Shown in pieces: positions 26,074 through 34,502 of a DNA stretch of 64,000 bases (within the stretch, counting starts at the first letter, position 1; the number at the start of each line of letters is the position of its first letter). Source of the DNA: Trebonia kvetii (GTDB lineage Bacteria; Actinomycetota; Actinomycetes; Streptosporangiales; Streptosporangiaceae); contig NZ_RPFW01000003.1 in assembly GCF_007827045.1 (NCBI RefSeq), positions 1,054,001 through 1,118,000 on the forward strand, read 5' to 3'. The translations under genes and the position numbers were made by a program. Below the pieces are notes generated by a model, which was not told the origin of the DNA, did no database searches, and saw nothing but the letters and a program-made list of their open reading frames with translations.

Positions 26074-27528
26074 CTACTCGCGCCGGTCGGGGGTCAGCGG
26101 GTAGCGGCCCTCGGTGTAGCCGAGTGGCGGAGGCAGACGCGGTGTCTGCGGGGGAGGTAATTCCCGGCCGGGAAGGCGCAGGGCAAGCAGAGCCGTGTCG
26201 TCACTGGCCCAGCCGCCATGCCAGTAGGCGAGGGCATCGGCGATATGACTAGTGGTGGCGGCGGCCTCTAGGTTGCGCGTGCTCGCGAGGGCTTTGACGA
26301 GGGCATCCTCATCGAACATCGCCTGCCGCGGTTCGGCGCTGCCCGGGGCGGGGCGCGCTTCGATGGCGCCGTCCGTGTAGAGAAGCAGCAGGTCGCCTGG
26401 TGCCAGGCGGAACCGGACATCGGTCAGCTGCACCTGCTCGGTGTAACCGAGCAGCGAGCCGGCAACCCCCACCTGCTGTACCCGGCCGTCAGCCCGGCGG
26501 ATCAGCGCAGGCGGGTGTCCGGCCAGGCACAGACGCCCGGTCAGCCCGCCCGGGGTGAGGCGGAACGTCGCCTGGACCGCGGTGAGGAACAACGGGGCGC
26601 CCTGCGCGAGCATCGAGGCGTTCAGCCGCTGCAGGACCTCCGCCGGAGACAGGTGGTCGCCCGCATCGGCACGCAGGGTATAGCGGGCCAGCGCCGTCAC
26701 CTTTGCTGCTTCCGTCCCCTTGCCGCACACGTCGCCCATCACCGCGGTCCACCACGGCCCGCGGGCCTGGAACAAGTCGTAGAAGTCCCCGGTCACCGAC
26801 TCGCCGCCGTCGGTGGCGGGAACGTACCGCGCGGCGGCGTCCAGCCCTGGCGCCGGCCGGAGCACCGGCGGCAGCAGGCTGTCTTGCAAGCTGCGAGCAA
26901 GGTCACGCGCCCTGGCCAGCGCGGCCTGGCTGGTCTGCAGCGCGCTGCGGGCGGTCTGCAGCGTGACCCGCAGGTTGACCTCGTTGGACACCGCCCGCGC
27001 CAGCGTCGCGAGTGTTTCCAGCTCAGCGGGCTTCCAGACCCGCGGGCGCGCATCGATGACACACATAGTCCCGATCGGCTGCCCGTCGGCCGACACGATC
27101 GGATAGCCCGCCCAGGCACCTACTCTCCAAGGCCCGATCGCCGGGTGACCTGTCGTACGCGGGTCGCGCTCGGCGTCCTCGACGATGAACGGCCCGTTCA
27201 TTCCGACGGGGACGTAACAGAAGTCGTCGCCCACTGGATTCTGCCAGGCCTCCGGGCCCCCGTACGGCAGGTGCGGCACCGACTTCCAGTAGGTGCGACA
27301 CTCCCCGACGAACGTGATCGCGGCGATGCCGCAGCCGGTCACCGACGCCGCCAGCCGGGCCAGGTCGTCGAACACAGGCTCCGGGGCACTGCCCGCCAGG
27401 CCGGTGGCCTCCAGCGCCGCTAGGCGGTCCGGGGCCGACAGCACCGCCGGCAGGCCGTCCGCCCGCGCCCCCTCCGGGTACTCCACTGATGACCCCGCAA
27501 TCCCCACGACCGCACGCAGCCTACCCAA
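26074..27528 (-). CDS. GAF-domain SpoIIE/PP2C-type serine phosphatase
   Basis: Signal-regulated protein phosphatase, probably acting on an anti-anti-sigma factor. An N-terminal GAF domain (about residues 45-195: FVGECRTYWKS, FIVEDAERDPRT, GYPIVSADGQPIGTMCVID) is joined by a helical linker (ARDLARSLQDSLLPP) to a SpoIIE catalytic domain with metal-binding motifs GDFYDLF, MGDVCGKG, LAGHPPALI, LLLYTDGAIEAR and ASDDTALLALR. The C-terminus is Pro-rich. The longest frame begins with TTG 27528; GTG 27507 and GTG 27486 are equally possible and lie just before the GAF domain. It converges with the methyltransferase with a 29-bp gap. No partner anti-sigma gene is nearby. Confidence 0.88.
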   Translation of the reverse strand: MGRLRAVVGIAGSSVEYPEGARADGLPAVLSAPDRLAALEATGLAGSAPEPVFDDLARLAASVTGCGIAAITFVGECRTYWKSVPHLPYGGPEAWQNPVGDDFCYVPVGMNGPFIVEDAERDPRTTGHPAIGPWRVGAWAGYPIVSADGQPIGTMCVIDARPRVWKPAELETLATLARAVSNEVNLRVTLQTARSALQTSQAALARARDLARSLQDSLLPPVLRPAPGLDAAARYVPATDGGESVTGDFYDLFQARGPWWTAVMGDVCGKGTEAAKVTALARYTLRADAGDHLSPAEVLQRLNASMLAQGAPLFLTAVQATFRLTPGGLTGRLCLAGHPPALIRRADGRVQQVGVAGSLLGYTEQVQLTDVRFRLAPGDLLLLYTDGAIEARPAPGSAEPRQAMFDEDALVKALASTRNLEAAATTSHIADALAYWHGGWASDDTALLALRLPGRELPPPQTPRLPPPLGYTEGRYPLTPDRRE

Positions 27529-27977
27529 TACGCCAGGCTAGGTCGTCAGGCCGAGCGGCCCAGGTTGACTGTTATTACCGACCCGGCAAGGATGGCAGGT
27601 AACAACGAACAGCCAGCATCCCTCCGGCCCGGACCCCGCCTGAGGCAGGAGGAGATGGCATGCCCTGTGACGAGCGCCTGCCCGCCCGGCGGCACGACGA
27701 GCAAGTCGTGATCACGCTGCCCGACCCGCGGCTCGTAATCAGCCATCCCGGCGCCCGACGGGTATCCGAACTTAGCGTCGCCGGCACCATCATCAGCACC
27801 TCCCCGGACCCGCGGCACTGCCCGGTTAGCAGCACCGCCCCTGATCACCGTTAGAAAGTAGTCAGCCGCTGGAGCGATTGTGCTCTTGGCGGCGGGCATG
27901 ATGTCGTGCCAGCCGGGTTCGGTCAGGTGCGGGACGGGTTCGGCGCAGACCCCCGCCCGGTGATCAGGGTTGCCCGG
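27529..27977. other. Region between the phosphatase and the glycosyltransferase
   Basis: No recognisable protein family is encoded here. The only candidate is the small plus-strand frame listed separately at 27660-27854. The region must hold the promoter of the phosphatase gene and the 3' end of the glycosyltransferase operon. I saw no RNA gene or strong hairpin. Confidence 0.4.
27660..27854 (+). CDS. Possible small protein of unknown function (64 residues)
   Basis: The frame begins with ATG at 27660 after a strong CAGGAGGAG eight bases upstream, which is the main reason to list it. The predicted peptide (PCDERLPARRHDEQVVITLPDP...) has no signal peptide, membrane span or family I recognise. 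Both strands are open here, as often in GC-rich DNA, so a chance frame is quite possible. Confidence 0.22.
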   Translation: MPCDERLPARRHDEQVVITLPDPRLVISHPGARRVSELSVAGTIISTSPDPRHCPVSSTAPDHR

Positions 27978-28682
27978 TCATGCCGAGGCGGCGTCCTGCC
28001 CGGCATCCAGTTCCGCGAGGTAGCTGCTGAACCCGTGCGGGGCGCGGGCCGTGCGCCGGGCTGAGGTGATCACGGTGAGCGTGCGGGTGCGGTGGACACG
28101 GCTGCCGCTGGCGGCCAGCGCGGCGACCAGGGCGTGGTCTTCCGCCGTAGGCTTGTCGGTGAACCCGCCGGCGCGCAGGTACGCAGCGGCCCGGAAGCCG
28201 AGGTTGGCGCCGTGTACGTGAGAGTGCGGGCCTGTCCCCGCGGCGTACCGCTTCTGGTACAGCGCACGGGTGGCGGGCTGGTAGCCGGACCAGTCGGTTA
28301 TCCGGATGGTCCCCGCCACCGCGTCCCATCCCCGGTTCGCGTAGCGGACCTGCCGGCGGAGCCAGCAGGCTGGAACGAGGGTGTCAGCGTCCGTGTTAGC
28401 CAGCCAGACGTCTGCCGGGTCCAGGTGCCGGGTGCGGCGCAGCACCTCCCGGACGCCGGCCGCCCGCGCCGCGCCTGCGCTGCGGGCGGCGATCGTGACC
28501 ACGGTCGCCCCACTGCGCTGCGCGACCTGGACGGTTCTGTCGCGGCACGCGTCGGCGACCACGACCAGGTGAACCGGCGTGCCGTGCAGCGCCCGCGCCG
28601 CGCGCCGCAGGCTGGCCAGGCAGAAGGGCAGCTGGTCCTGCTCGTTGTGCGCCGGGACGATCACGCCGACGGAGCGGATCAC
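27978..28682 (-). CDS. Family 2 glycosyltransferase
   Basis: GT-A glycosyltransferase, 234 residues: nucleotide-binding start VGVIVPAHNEQDQLPFCLASL, the DxD-type motif in ANTDADTLVP (about residue 97) and acceptor-site residues in TAEDHALVAAL. No membrane spans, so a cytoplasmic enzyme using a nucleotide sugar. It is last in the overlapped cassette that begins at 31095; its GTG start overlaps the methyltransferase stop (GTGA). Association with a PIG-L deacetylase, a methyltransferase and an acyl-CoA dehydrogenase suggests a modified sugar metabolite or small glycolipid, but the product is unknown. Confidence 0.87.
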   Translation of the reverse strand: MIRSVGVIVPAHNEQDQLPFCLASLRRAARALHGTPVHLVVVADACRDRTVQVAQRSGATVVTIAARSAGAARAAGVREVLRRTRHLDPADVWLANTDADTLVPACWLRRQVRYANRGWDAVAGTIRITDWSGYQPATRALYQKRYAAGTGPHSHVHGANLGFRAAAYLRAGGFTDKPTAEDHALVAALAASGSRVHRTRTLTVITSARRTARAPHGFSSYLAELDAGQDAASA

Positions 28683-29287
28683 GCGATCCCGCCCGTCTGG
28701 GCGACGGACCGCAGGTCGCCGTCGGCATGGGTGTATACCTCGGCGGTGAAGTCAGGATCGCGGTAGCGCGCCAGCCGCGCCAGCCCGGCGCGTCCGGCAA
28801 GGACCTCGTGTACCTCATCGCCGGTGCGCGGGTGGTCGGGCGCGGGGTGCCGCCAGTGCACCGCGAGCAGGTGCCCGCCGGGGCGCAGCGTGCCGATGCC
28901 GAGTCGGAGCACCTCGTTCAGGTCGGCGTCGCCGAAGTAATAGAGAAGCTCGGAGAAGACGATCAGGTCGAACGACTGCTGCGGCCACTCATGGGGAATC
29001 ACCCGCCTCTCGACTTGGACGCCCGCCAGGCCGGCGGTGTTTGCCCGTGCGGAAGCGACGGCTTCGGGAACCGCGTCGCAGGCAAGCAGCCGGCCGCACC
29101 GTGCCGCGAGCTGCGCGCTGAGTATCCCGATCGAGCAGCCAGGCTCGAAGGCGGCGGCGTACCGTTCCGCGGGCAGCAGGGCGAGGCTGAGGGCGTACTT
29201 GCGTGCTTCGTACCAGCGTTCCGCCAGCCCCCAGGGATCGGCCGAGGCCGCGTAGCAGTCGCGGAAGTAGCCCGTATCGAGAGTCAC
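28679..29287 (-). CDS. NodS-like SAM-dependent methyltransferase
   Basis: A 202-residue methyltransferase resembling NodS-type N-methyltransferases: FRDCYAASADPWGLAERWYEARKY at the start, SAM-binding FEPGCSIGILSAQLA (about residues 47-61), LIVFSELLYYFG and LRPGGHLLAVHWRH. In rhizobia NodS methylates an amino sugar after NodB-type deacetylation; here a PIG-L deacetylase precedes it, which makes N-methylation of a de-acetylated sugar an attractive inference. The GTG start overlaps the restored stop of the deacetylase frame and the stop overlaps the glycosyltransferase start. Confidence 0.87.
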   Translation of the reverse strand: MTLDTGYFRDCYAASADPWGLAERWYEARKYALSLALLPAERYAAAFEPGCSIGILSAQLAARCGRLLACDAVPEAVASARANTAGLAGVQVERRVIPHEWPQQSFDLIVFSELLYYFGDADLNEVLRLGIGTLRPGGHLLAVHWRHPAPDHPRTGDEVHEVLAGRAGLARLARYRDPDFTAEVYTHADGDLRSVAQTGGIA

Positions 29288-30023
29288 GGCAGCAGGACCT
29301 CCATGGCGCGGGTGAAGTGAGCGATCATGCCCGGGGCAAGCACGGGCCCGAGGCCGTGGCCTCTGTCTTCTGTCTGGCTGGCGAAGCGGCTGATGGCCGC
29401 GCGTTTCTTTGCCGCGGTCTGCGGCGGCAGCGGGATCCGCAGCGCGCGGTCCCAGGGCACCCGGGGATCACCGGGGAGGCCCAGTGCCACATCCACACGG
29501 GGAAGCAGTGGAAGGCTCCTGTCGCGGCCAGGCGCGCGGCCCGGCTGGCTGCCGCGTGATCGGGGTGCATGTCGCCGTCCCACGGGGCCAGGCACAGGTC
29601 GAAGCCCTCGGCGAGCGGGGCGAGCGCCGCCGCGAGATCGTCCTCGCGGCGGGCGACGCGGCTGTCCGGCAGGCCGAGCCGGATCACCTCGGTCGCCCGT
29701 GCGCCGAGGGCACGCAGCGCCGCGGTCGTTTCCGCGGTCCGCCGCTTGGCGAGCACCGCGGGGGATGAATATCCCTGATGGGAACGTTCGCCGTCGGTCA
29801 CCGCCACCAGCCGCAGCCGCGCCCGCGACGCCGCCAGCATCGAGATGAGCCCGCCGGCGCCGAGCACCTCGTCATCCGGGTGCGCGGCCACGATCACGGC
29901 ACTCGTCACGCCCGCCAGCGCCTGGAGTCCGGAAGCAGGAAGGGTGCTCAGCCATGGCCAGGCACGCCAGGACCGCTCGTCGGTGCCAGGCGCGTCAATC
30001 GGGTGCGGGCCGGTGCGCCTCAC
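29284..30023 (-). pseudogene. PIG-L/LmbE family N-deacetylase, frameshifted near its 3' end
   Basis: Zinc-dependent N-deacetylase fold: AAHPDDEVLGAGG (metal-binding HPDD) and GDMHPDHAAASRAA. The frame is normal up to FPVWMWHWASP (about 29480). Beyond this it becomes Arg/Pro-rich and stops at 29325, whereas another frame continues the family sequence as GDPRVPWDRALRIPLPP...AAISRFASQTE...MIAHFTRAMEVLL and stops at 29284. A one-base loss in the C-rich run CTCCCCGGTGATCCCC explains this. The restored TGA overlaps the next gene's GTG, as at the other junctions, so the long form is the ancestral one. GTG 30023 overlaps the acyl-CoA dehydrogenase stop and is the likely start. A true mutation or a base-calling error are both possible. 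Confidence 0.82.
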
Positions 30024-31012
30024 CACCCGGCACCGCATTCAGCGATCAGTTCGCCCAGCCGCGCCAGGTCGCGTTCCGCGTGGTGCTGGCGCAAGTAGAC
30101 CGTGAGGTCGGCGACCGCGCGCGAGTGAGCCTCGTCGTGGCCGAGCGGCGCGGCGCCGAGCGCTCTGCCCGTTCTGGCCAGCACGTCGGTGGCGACCGCC
30201 TCGGTCAGCGCCCGTACCCGCAGGGCGCGCAGCGGTCCGTCGCCGCGCAGGTCCTCGGGATCGGCGTCTATCTCGCGGGCCGCGGTCGCGAGCGCGGCCC
30301 ATGCCGTCCGCAGCCCGATATCGACGGCCCCCAAGTGGGCCAGGGCATGCGGGCCAACATCGCGTTTGGTGGCGGCACCCAGCAGCGCCCGTGCCACGCC
30401 GCGTGCCCCGCCGTACCAGCAGGCCGCCACTCCGACGCCGCCATGGCTGAACCCGGGCCTTTCCGTGTAGCAATCTGGCGGGCCGACCGGATCCGCGACC
30501 ACCCAGGGGAAGCCCACGTCGAGCGTGTCGCTGCCCGCCATCCCCGTCGCGGGCCAGGTACCATCGCGGGGCTGAAGTTCCGCCACGCGCACGGCAAACA
30601 GCCGCTGCCCATCGGCGGCGGCCGCGGTGACCAGTGCATGCGTGCAAATCCGCGCCCCCGAGCAGTACTGCTTCGTGCCGCGCAGCACCCAGGTGCCGCC
30701 CCCGCACGGCTCGGCCGTCACATTCGGACCCGGCGGGTTCGCCGCCCACACGCCCCACCGGCTGCCCGGCTGGGGGGACGGTCCGCCGAGTTCAGCCAGG
30801 ATCGCGATCGCATCGGCGTGCCCCTCTCCGAGCCTTGCCAGCGACAGGTCCTCCCCGGCGAGGTCGGCGAGCGCGGACAGGCGTTCCAGGGTGGCGCCGG
30901 AGCCGGGAAGCGGAAGGTCGACCCTGCCCGACTCGACGGCCGTGCTGAACGCCCGGGCCGTTTCTTGCCACGGCGACAGGTCTCTGCTGCCATGTCCCCG
31001 GTGGTCTTTCAT
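30020..31012 (-). CDS. Acyl-CoA dehydrogenase-like flavoprotein
   Basis: A 330-residue member of the acyl-CoA dehydrogenase superfamily, shorter than the usual 380. Recognisable parts are DLSLARLGEGHADAI, WGVWAANPP, the flavin-binding WVLRGTKQYCSGA, and the C-terminal helix bundle with DLTVYLRQHHAERDLARLG. The catalytic Glu cannot be placed with confidence, so an oxidoreductase of a non-CoA substrate is possible. It is the first large gene of the cassette; its ATG overlaps the stop of a 28-codon ORF and AAGGA lies 11 bases upstream. Its stop overlaps the deacetylase start (GTGA). Confidence 0.82.
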   Translation of the reverse strand: MKDHRGHGSRDLSPWQETARAFSTAVESGRVDLPLPGSGATLERLSALADLAGEDLSLARLGEGHADAIAILAELGGPSPQPGSRWGVWAANPPGPNVTAEPCGGGTWVLRGTKQYCSGARICTHALVTAAAADGQRLFAVRVAELQPRDGTWPATGMAGSDTLDVGFPWVVADPVGPPDCYTERPGFSHGGVGVAACWYGGARGVARALLGAATKRDVGPHALAHLGAVDIGLRTAWAALATAAREIDADPEDLRGDGPLRALRVRALTEAVATDVLARTGRALGAAPLGHDEAHSRAVADLTVYLRQHHAERDLARLGELIAECGAGW

Positions 31013-31095
31013 GAGCCGAGCGGTCCTTTCTTCACCTTCTGCCGGACCCTCGCGCGGATCGCCGCGATGTCAGTGGTGAAGGTGCCTTCAGGCAT
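31009..31095 (-). CDS. 28-residue leader ORF of the glycosyltransferase cassette
   Basis: ATG 31095 follows GGGGGAC at a good distance, and the TGA (31009-31011) overlaps the acyl-CoA dehydrogenase ATG, the same coupling seen through the rest of the cassette. The peptide begins MPEGTFTTDIAAIRARVRQK and ends in a basic GPLGS tail. The segment DIAAIRARVRQKVKKGPL recalls the first helix of some ferritin-like proteins (family pattern roughly LRxRARQHIxxGAVT), but it stops there. It could be a leader peptide, a small functional protein or the stump of a ferritin-like gene. Confidence 0.45.
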   Translation of the reverse strand: MPEGTFTTDIAAIRARVRQKVKKGPLGS

Positions 31096-31326
31096 GTCTT
31101 GTCCCCCAAGGTCGGACCCATAACGGTTGACCACGGCTACCCCACAGCGGCGTGATTAATGCCAGCCGCAGTGAACCGCAGTGACTGATCCGGGGACTGC
31201 AGTCGCTGCAGCCAGCGCACAACGAGCCATTCGGCCTCACCCTGCGCCCGCTAACGGAGCCGTTGGTCCGGTCGACGACGGCCCGTCTCCTGGGTTGATC
31301 CAGTCACCCTGGTCTTTGCGGTCTTT

Positions 31327-32358
31327 TCAATTGCCAAGGGTGAGGCTGGGCGGCACGCCGAACCGCCGCTGGTAGGCGACGGTGAACTGCCCGATGGTGG
31401 TCCACCCCCAGCGGCGTGCCACGCCTTCCACTGTGATGCCGCTGGACGGGTCGGCCTGGGCGAGGTCGTGGTGCGCGCGTTCCAGCCGGATTCGCCGGAG
31501 GTATCCCTCGGCCGTGGTGCCGAAATGCCGCTGGAATGCGTACTCTAGCGCGAAGACGGACACGTCAGCCGCCGCGGCGATCTCCTGGACCGTAACAGGC
31601 TCGCCGGCCCGGGCAGCGATGAACGCCGCTGCCCGGTTGACGGCGGCCGCCGCTACCCACCCCGGGCCGGGCAGATAACCGGCGGTCATGGTGGTGTTAG
31701 GAAAAACCTTCAGCATCGCGCCGGCCGCCAGCCGGGTTAGCTCCTGAACGACCAGCGGATGGATTTCGGTGATCGCTGAGGCGGCGACCTGATCGCAGAT
31801 GAAATCCACGGTTGTGCCGAATCTCTGCCCGAGGGACGCGGAAAGCGGTGTCATCGCTTCGAACCGCAGGCCCGCCGCCGGCAGCCCGGTCATCTCCTCG
31901 GCCAGCGCCCCGGCGGCCGCCAGCGGGACCTGCAGGAGGGAATACTCGCTATCGTGCGACTCGAAAGTGAACGGCGCCTGCGGCGGGTGCAGGAACGCGT
32001 CCCCGGGCGCAGTCAGCGCCTCGGCACCGCTGGACATCAGCGCGCCGGTCCCGGCCACCGTGATACCCGCCAGCAATCGGTCGAGCGGATCAACCAGCGC
32101 CCGGTATTCGAAGCCGCGGTACCTCGCCTGCCCCGCACCCAGGCCGCCGGCGATGGCAATCCGGACGCCGGCATCGACCGTGCCCGGATCCGCGCAACGG
32201 AACCACGGCTGGTGCTGAACAAACATCTGACTGATCTCAGCCATTACATCCATGTGCCCGGTCGCTAGCTCAACCCGCTGCACTGGCACCCGGCCGGCTG
32301 GATTCCCTTCCGGCATTCGTACACCCCCCAGAAGCGCGGCCTGTTCGCGAATCACCAT
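31327..32358 (-). CDS. AraC-family transcriptional regulator
   Basis: About 343 residues from ATG 32358 (ATG 32316 is an alternative). The N-terminal half resembles the AraC_binding_2 type (MFVQHQPWFRCADP, then VAGTGALMSSGAEALTAPGDAFLHPP), and the C-terminal HTH_18 domain is clear (VTVQEIAAAADVSVFALEYAFQRHFGTTAEGYLRRIRLERAHHDL, then VARRWGWTTIGQFTVAYQRRFG). Its neighbours are the acyl-CoA dehydrogenase cassette downstream on the same strand and the divergent envelope operon upstream, so its target is uncertain. Confidence 0.85.
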   Translation of the reverse strand: MVIREQAALLGGVRMPEGNPAGRVPVQRVELATGHMDVMAEISQMFVQHQPWFRCADPGTVDAGVRIAIAGGLGAGQARYRGFEYRALVDPLDRLLAGITVAGTGALMSSGAEALTAPGDAFLHPPQAPFTFESHDSEYSLLQVPLAAAGALAEEMTGLPAAGLRFEAMTPLSASLGQRFGTTVDFICDQVAASAITEIHPLVVQELTRLAAGAMLKVFPNTTMTAGYLPGPGWVAAAAVNRAAAFIAARAGEPVTVQEIAAAADVSVFALEYAFQRHFGTTAEGYLRRIRLERAHHDLAQADPSSGITVEGVARRWGWTTIGQFTVAYQRRFGVPPSLTLGN

Positions 32359-32671
32359 GCGTCACAGGGATATTACGCCGCTAAGTCGGGAGACTGGGCA
32401 TTTCGCACCCTACGGCCGCCAAGCGAGCTGGATCGCAGAGCCTAGTTTGCCCTTGTCATGGGCATCACAAAAGTTCCCAAATGCATATCGGAGCCGTAAT
32501 ACCGGCGAAAGACGCTAAACCTACAAAGAGGCTAAATGCCCCTATAGGGTTCCTGCTGCCCCGCCGATGTCGGCTTCGCGAGCCAGGTGAAACACGCACC
32601 CGTTCTGCGTGCGTTAGAAGGCCACCTGCCGGGGTACCCGGTTGTTTCATGCGAGCGGGAGGAGGGGCGTG
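32359..32671. other. Divergent promoter region with an inverted repeat
   Basis: About 310 bp between the AraC gene and the envelope operon without a supported gene. It is locally AT-richer (32465-32550). CACGCA (32593-32598) and TGCGTG (32606-32611) form a 6-bp inverted repeat with a 7-bp spacer, and ACGCAC/GTGCGT offers an overlapping alternative pairing. This could be an operator or a small hairpin. Confidence 0.35.
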
Positions 32672-33091
32672 ATGAGTCAAGCGGATGGCGTCGGCCAGGC
32701 GGCTACCGGCGAGCGGTCGACTGGCGAGCTGGTCGAGCAGGTTGCCGAGCAAGTCTCCATGCTGGTGCGGGATGAGCTTCAGCTGGCCCGGCTGGAGGTG
32801 ACCCGCAAGGGCAAGCAGGCGGGCACGGGCATCGGCATGATCGGCGGCGGCGGACTAGTCGCGGCCTACGGCGTGGGCTGCCTGATTGCTTGCGCGATCA
32901 TCGGCATCAGTCACGTCCTGGCGGCGTGGCTGGCGGCGCTGATAGTCGGCGCTGCGTTGCTCGCCATCGCAGGTCTGGCGGCTATGGCCGGCAGGGGCCG
33001 GCTGCGGACTGCCACGCCGCCGGTGCCCAGCGAGGCAGTCGACAGCGTCAAGGCGGATATCGAGGAAGTCAGGGAAAAGGTGCGACGGTAA
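32672..33091 (+). CDS. Actinobacterial holin-X-like membrane protein (DUF1469 type)
   Basis: A 139-residue membrane protein with an amphipathic N-terminal region (STGELVEQVAEQVSMLVRDELQLARLEVTRKGKQAG) and two hydrophobic hairpin segments (GLVAAYGVGCLIACAIIGI and LAAWLAALIVGAALLAIAGLAAMAG), then a charged tail. This is the pattern of the phage-holin-X/DUF1469 family, a housekeeping envelope protein in actinobacteria rather than a phage holin. ATG 32672 follows GGGAGGAGGGG. Its TAA overlaps the next ATG (TAATG), so it is coupled to DUF3618 and BrkB genes. Confidence 0.82.
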   Translation: MSQADGVGQAATGERSTGELVEQVAEQVSMLVRDELQLARLEVTRKGKQAGTGIGMIGGGGLVAAYGVGCLIACAIIGISHVLAAWLAALIVGAALLAIAGLAAMAGRGRLRTATPPVPSEAVDSVKADIEEVREKVRR

Positions 33092-33381
33092 TGGGCGACG
33101 AAGCTCAGCAGCTCAAGGAAGAGATAGTGCGCACTCGGGAGCACCTAGGGGAAACGGTCGACCAGCTGGTCGCCAAGGCGGACCTGAAAAGCAGGGCGCA
33201 GGCACAGGCCGCCGAGCTGACCGGGCGGGCCAGGAACGCCGGCGCGGACGCCGCGGCGAAGGTGCGCGAGCAGGTCACGGCTACGCGGGCCAAGACCGGC
33301 ACCGCTCCGTGGATGATGGCCGCTGGGGCGGTGGTGCTCGCCGTTGCTGCCCTGGTCGTCTGGCAACGGAGAACGCGATGA
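33091..33381 (+). CDS. DUF3618 family protein
   Basis: A 96-residue protein with the DUF3618 start (QLKEEIVRTREHLGETVDQLVAKADLKSRA), an Ala-rich amphipathic middle and a single C-terminal membrane span (APWMMAAGAVVLAVAALVVW) ending in RRTR. It is regularly found with holin-X-like genes in actinobacteria. Role unknown; a membrane-tethered coiled coil is plausible. Overlaps both neighbours (TAATG upstream, ATGA downstream). Confidence 0.85.
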   Translation: MGDEAQQLKEEIVRTREHLGETVDQLVAKADLKSRAQAQAAELTGRARNAGADAAAKVREQVTATRAKTGTAPWMMAAGAVVLAVAALVVWQRRTR

Positions 33382-34373
33382 GGAAACCCGCGTTCAAGAC
33401 CGTGACGGGCGATGAGCCGGCCATCCCGCCGCAGTCCCAGGTGGAAGGCGGTCCGGAAACTCCGCTCGAGCTCGGCGAAACGGGCTGGCGGCACGTCTCG
33501 CGTCGGGCATTCAAGCAGTTCAAGACCGACCGGTGCACCACCACGGCGGGGAGCCTGGCCTACCACTGGTTCCTGGCCCTGTTCCCGGCCGTGATCGCGT
33601 TGCTCGGCCTGACCAGCGTGCTGCACCTGGGCGGCGGTACCGTGACCCGGCTGATCAACGGCGTCGACAAGGCCCTGCCACCGGGCGCCTCCACTGTCTT
33701 CAGCCAGGCCGTCCAGTCAGCGACCACCCGGACGTCCGGTGGTTCGCTCACGGCCCTGGTCATCGGCATCGTCATCGCTCTGTGGAGCTCGTCGGCGGCC
33801 ATGACCGCGCTGCAGACCGGTCTGGACATCGCCTACGACGTGCCGGCAGACCGCAAGTTCTTGGGCAAGCGGCTTTTCGCCCTTCCGCTGATGCTGGCCA
33901 CGGTGCTGCTGGGCGGAGCCGCCGCCGCGTTGCTGGTGTTCGGCGCGCCGATCGGGGCCAGCATCCAGTCGCTCGCCCCGATCGCCGGAACGGCATTCGT
34001 CATCGCGTGGACCGCGATCCGCTGGGTAGTCACGATCATCGCGATCACGATGCTGTTCTCCGTCTACTACTACATAGGCCCGAACCGGGCCATCCCCCGC
34101 TGGCGATGGGTCAGCCCCGGCGGCCTGGTCGGCACAGTTATCTTCCTGGCCGCGTCGCTGGGCTTCTCGTTCTACGTGTCGAAGTTCGGGAGCTACGGCA
34201 AGACCTACGGCGCCTTCGCCGGCGTCGCCATCTTGATCTTCTGGCTGTACCTGACCGGAATCGCGATCCTGCTCGGCGCCGAGATCAATGCCGAAGCCGA
34301 ACGTGAGGCGGGTGTCCAGGCGGGGAACCGGGAAGCAATCGCGGGTGCGAATAAGCTGGACAGTGGCACCTGA
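33378..34373 (+). CDS. YihY/BrkB family membrane protein
   Basis: A 331-residue inner-membrane protein of the YihY (formerly RNase BN) family, with the conserved FKTDRCTTTAGSLAYHWFLALFPAVIALLGL start, IALWSSSAAMTALQTGLDIAYDV, and TYGAFAGVAILIFWLYLTGIAILLGAEINAE near the end. About six membrane spans. ATG 33378 overlaps the DUF3618 stop; a start at 33309 would run 70 bases into it. The transported or structural role of this family is unsettled; the operon points to an envelope function. Confidence 0.9.
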   Translation: MRKPAFKTVTGDEPAIPPQSQVEGGPETPLELGETGWRHVSRRAFKQFKTDRCTTTAGSLAYHWFLALFPAVIALLGLTSVLHLGGGTVTRLINGVDKALPPGASTVFSQAVQSATTRTSGGSLTALVIGIVIALWSSSAAMTALQTGLDIAYDVPADRKFLGKRLFALPLMLATVLLGGAAAALLVFGAPIGASIQSLAPIAGTAFVIAWTAIRWVVTIIAITMLFSVYYYIGPNRAIPRWRWVSPGGLVGTVIFLAASLGFSFYVSKFGSYGKTYGAFAGVAILIFWLYLTGIAILLGAEINAEAEREAGVQAGNREAIAGANKLDSGT

Positions 34374-34502
34374 AACACTTGCCGGGCTTGTCTGCCGTGT
34401 AGAGCAGGTTGCCGCCGCCCCAGAAGGTCGGGGAATGGCTGCTCCACCCGGACGGCGGCAACCAGGGCTGCATCGGCGCCATCGGCTCGCGGACGTCGGC
34501 CG

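Noticed and set aside
32672..33091. Prophage signal from a holin-like protein
   Set aside because: This holin-X/DUF1469 type is a chromosomal actinobacterial family and no phage gene is nearby.
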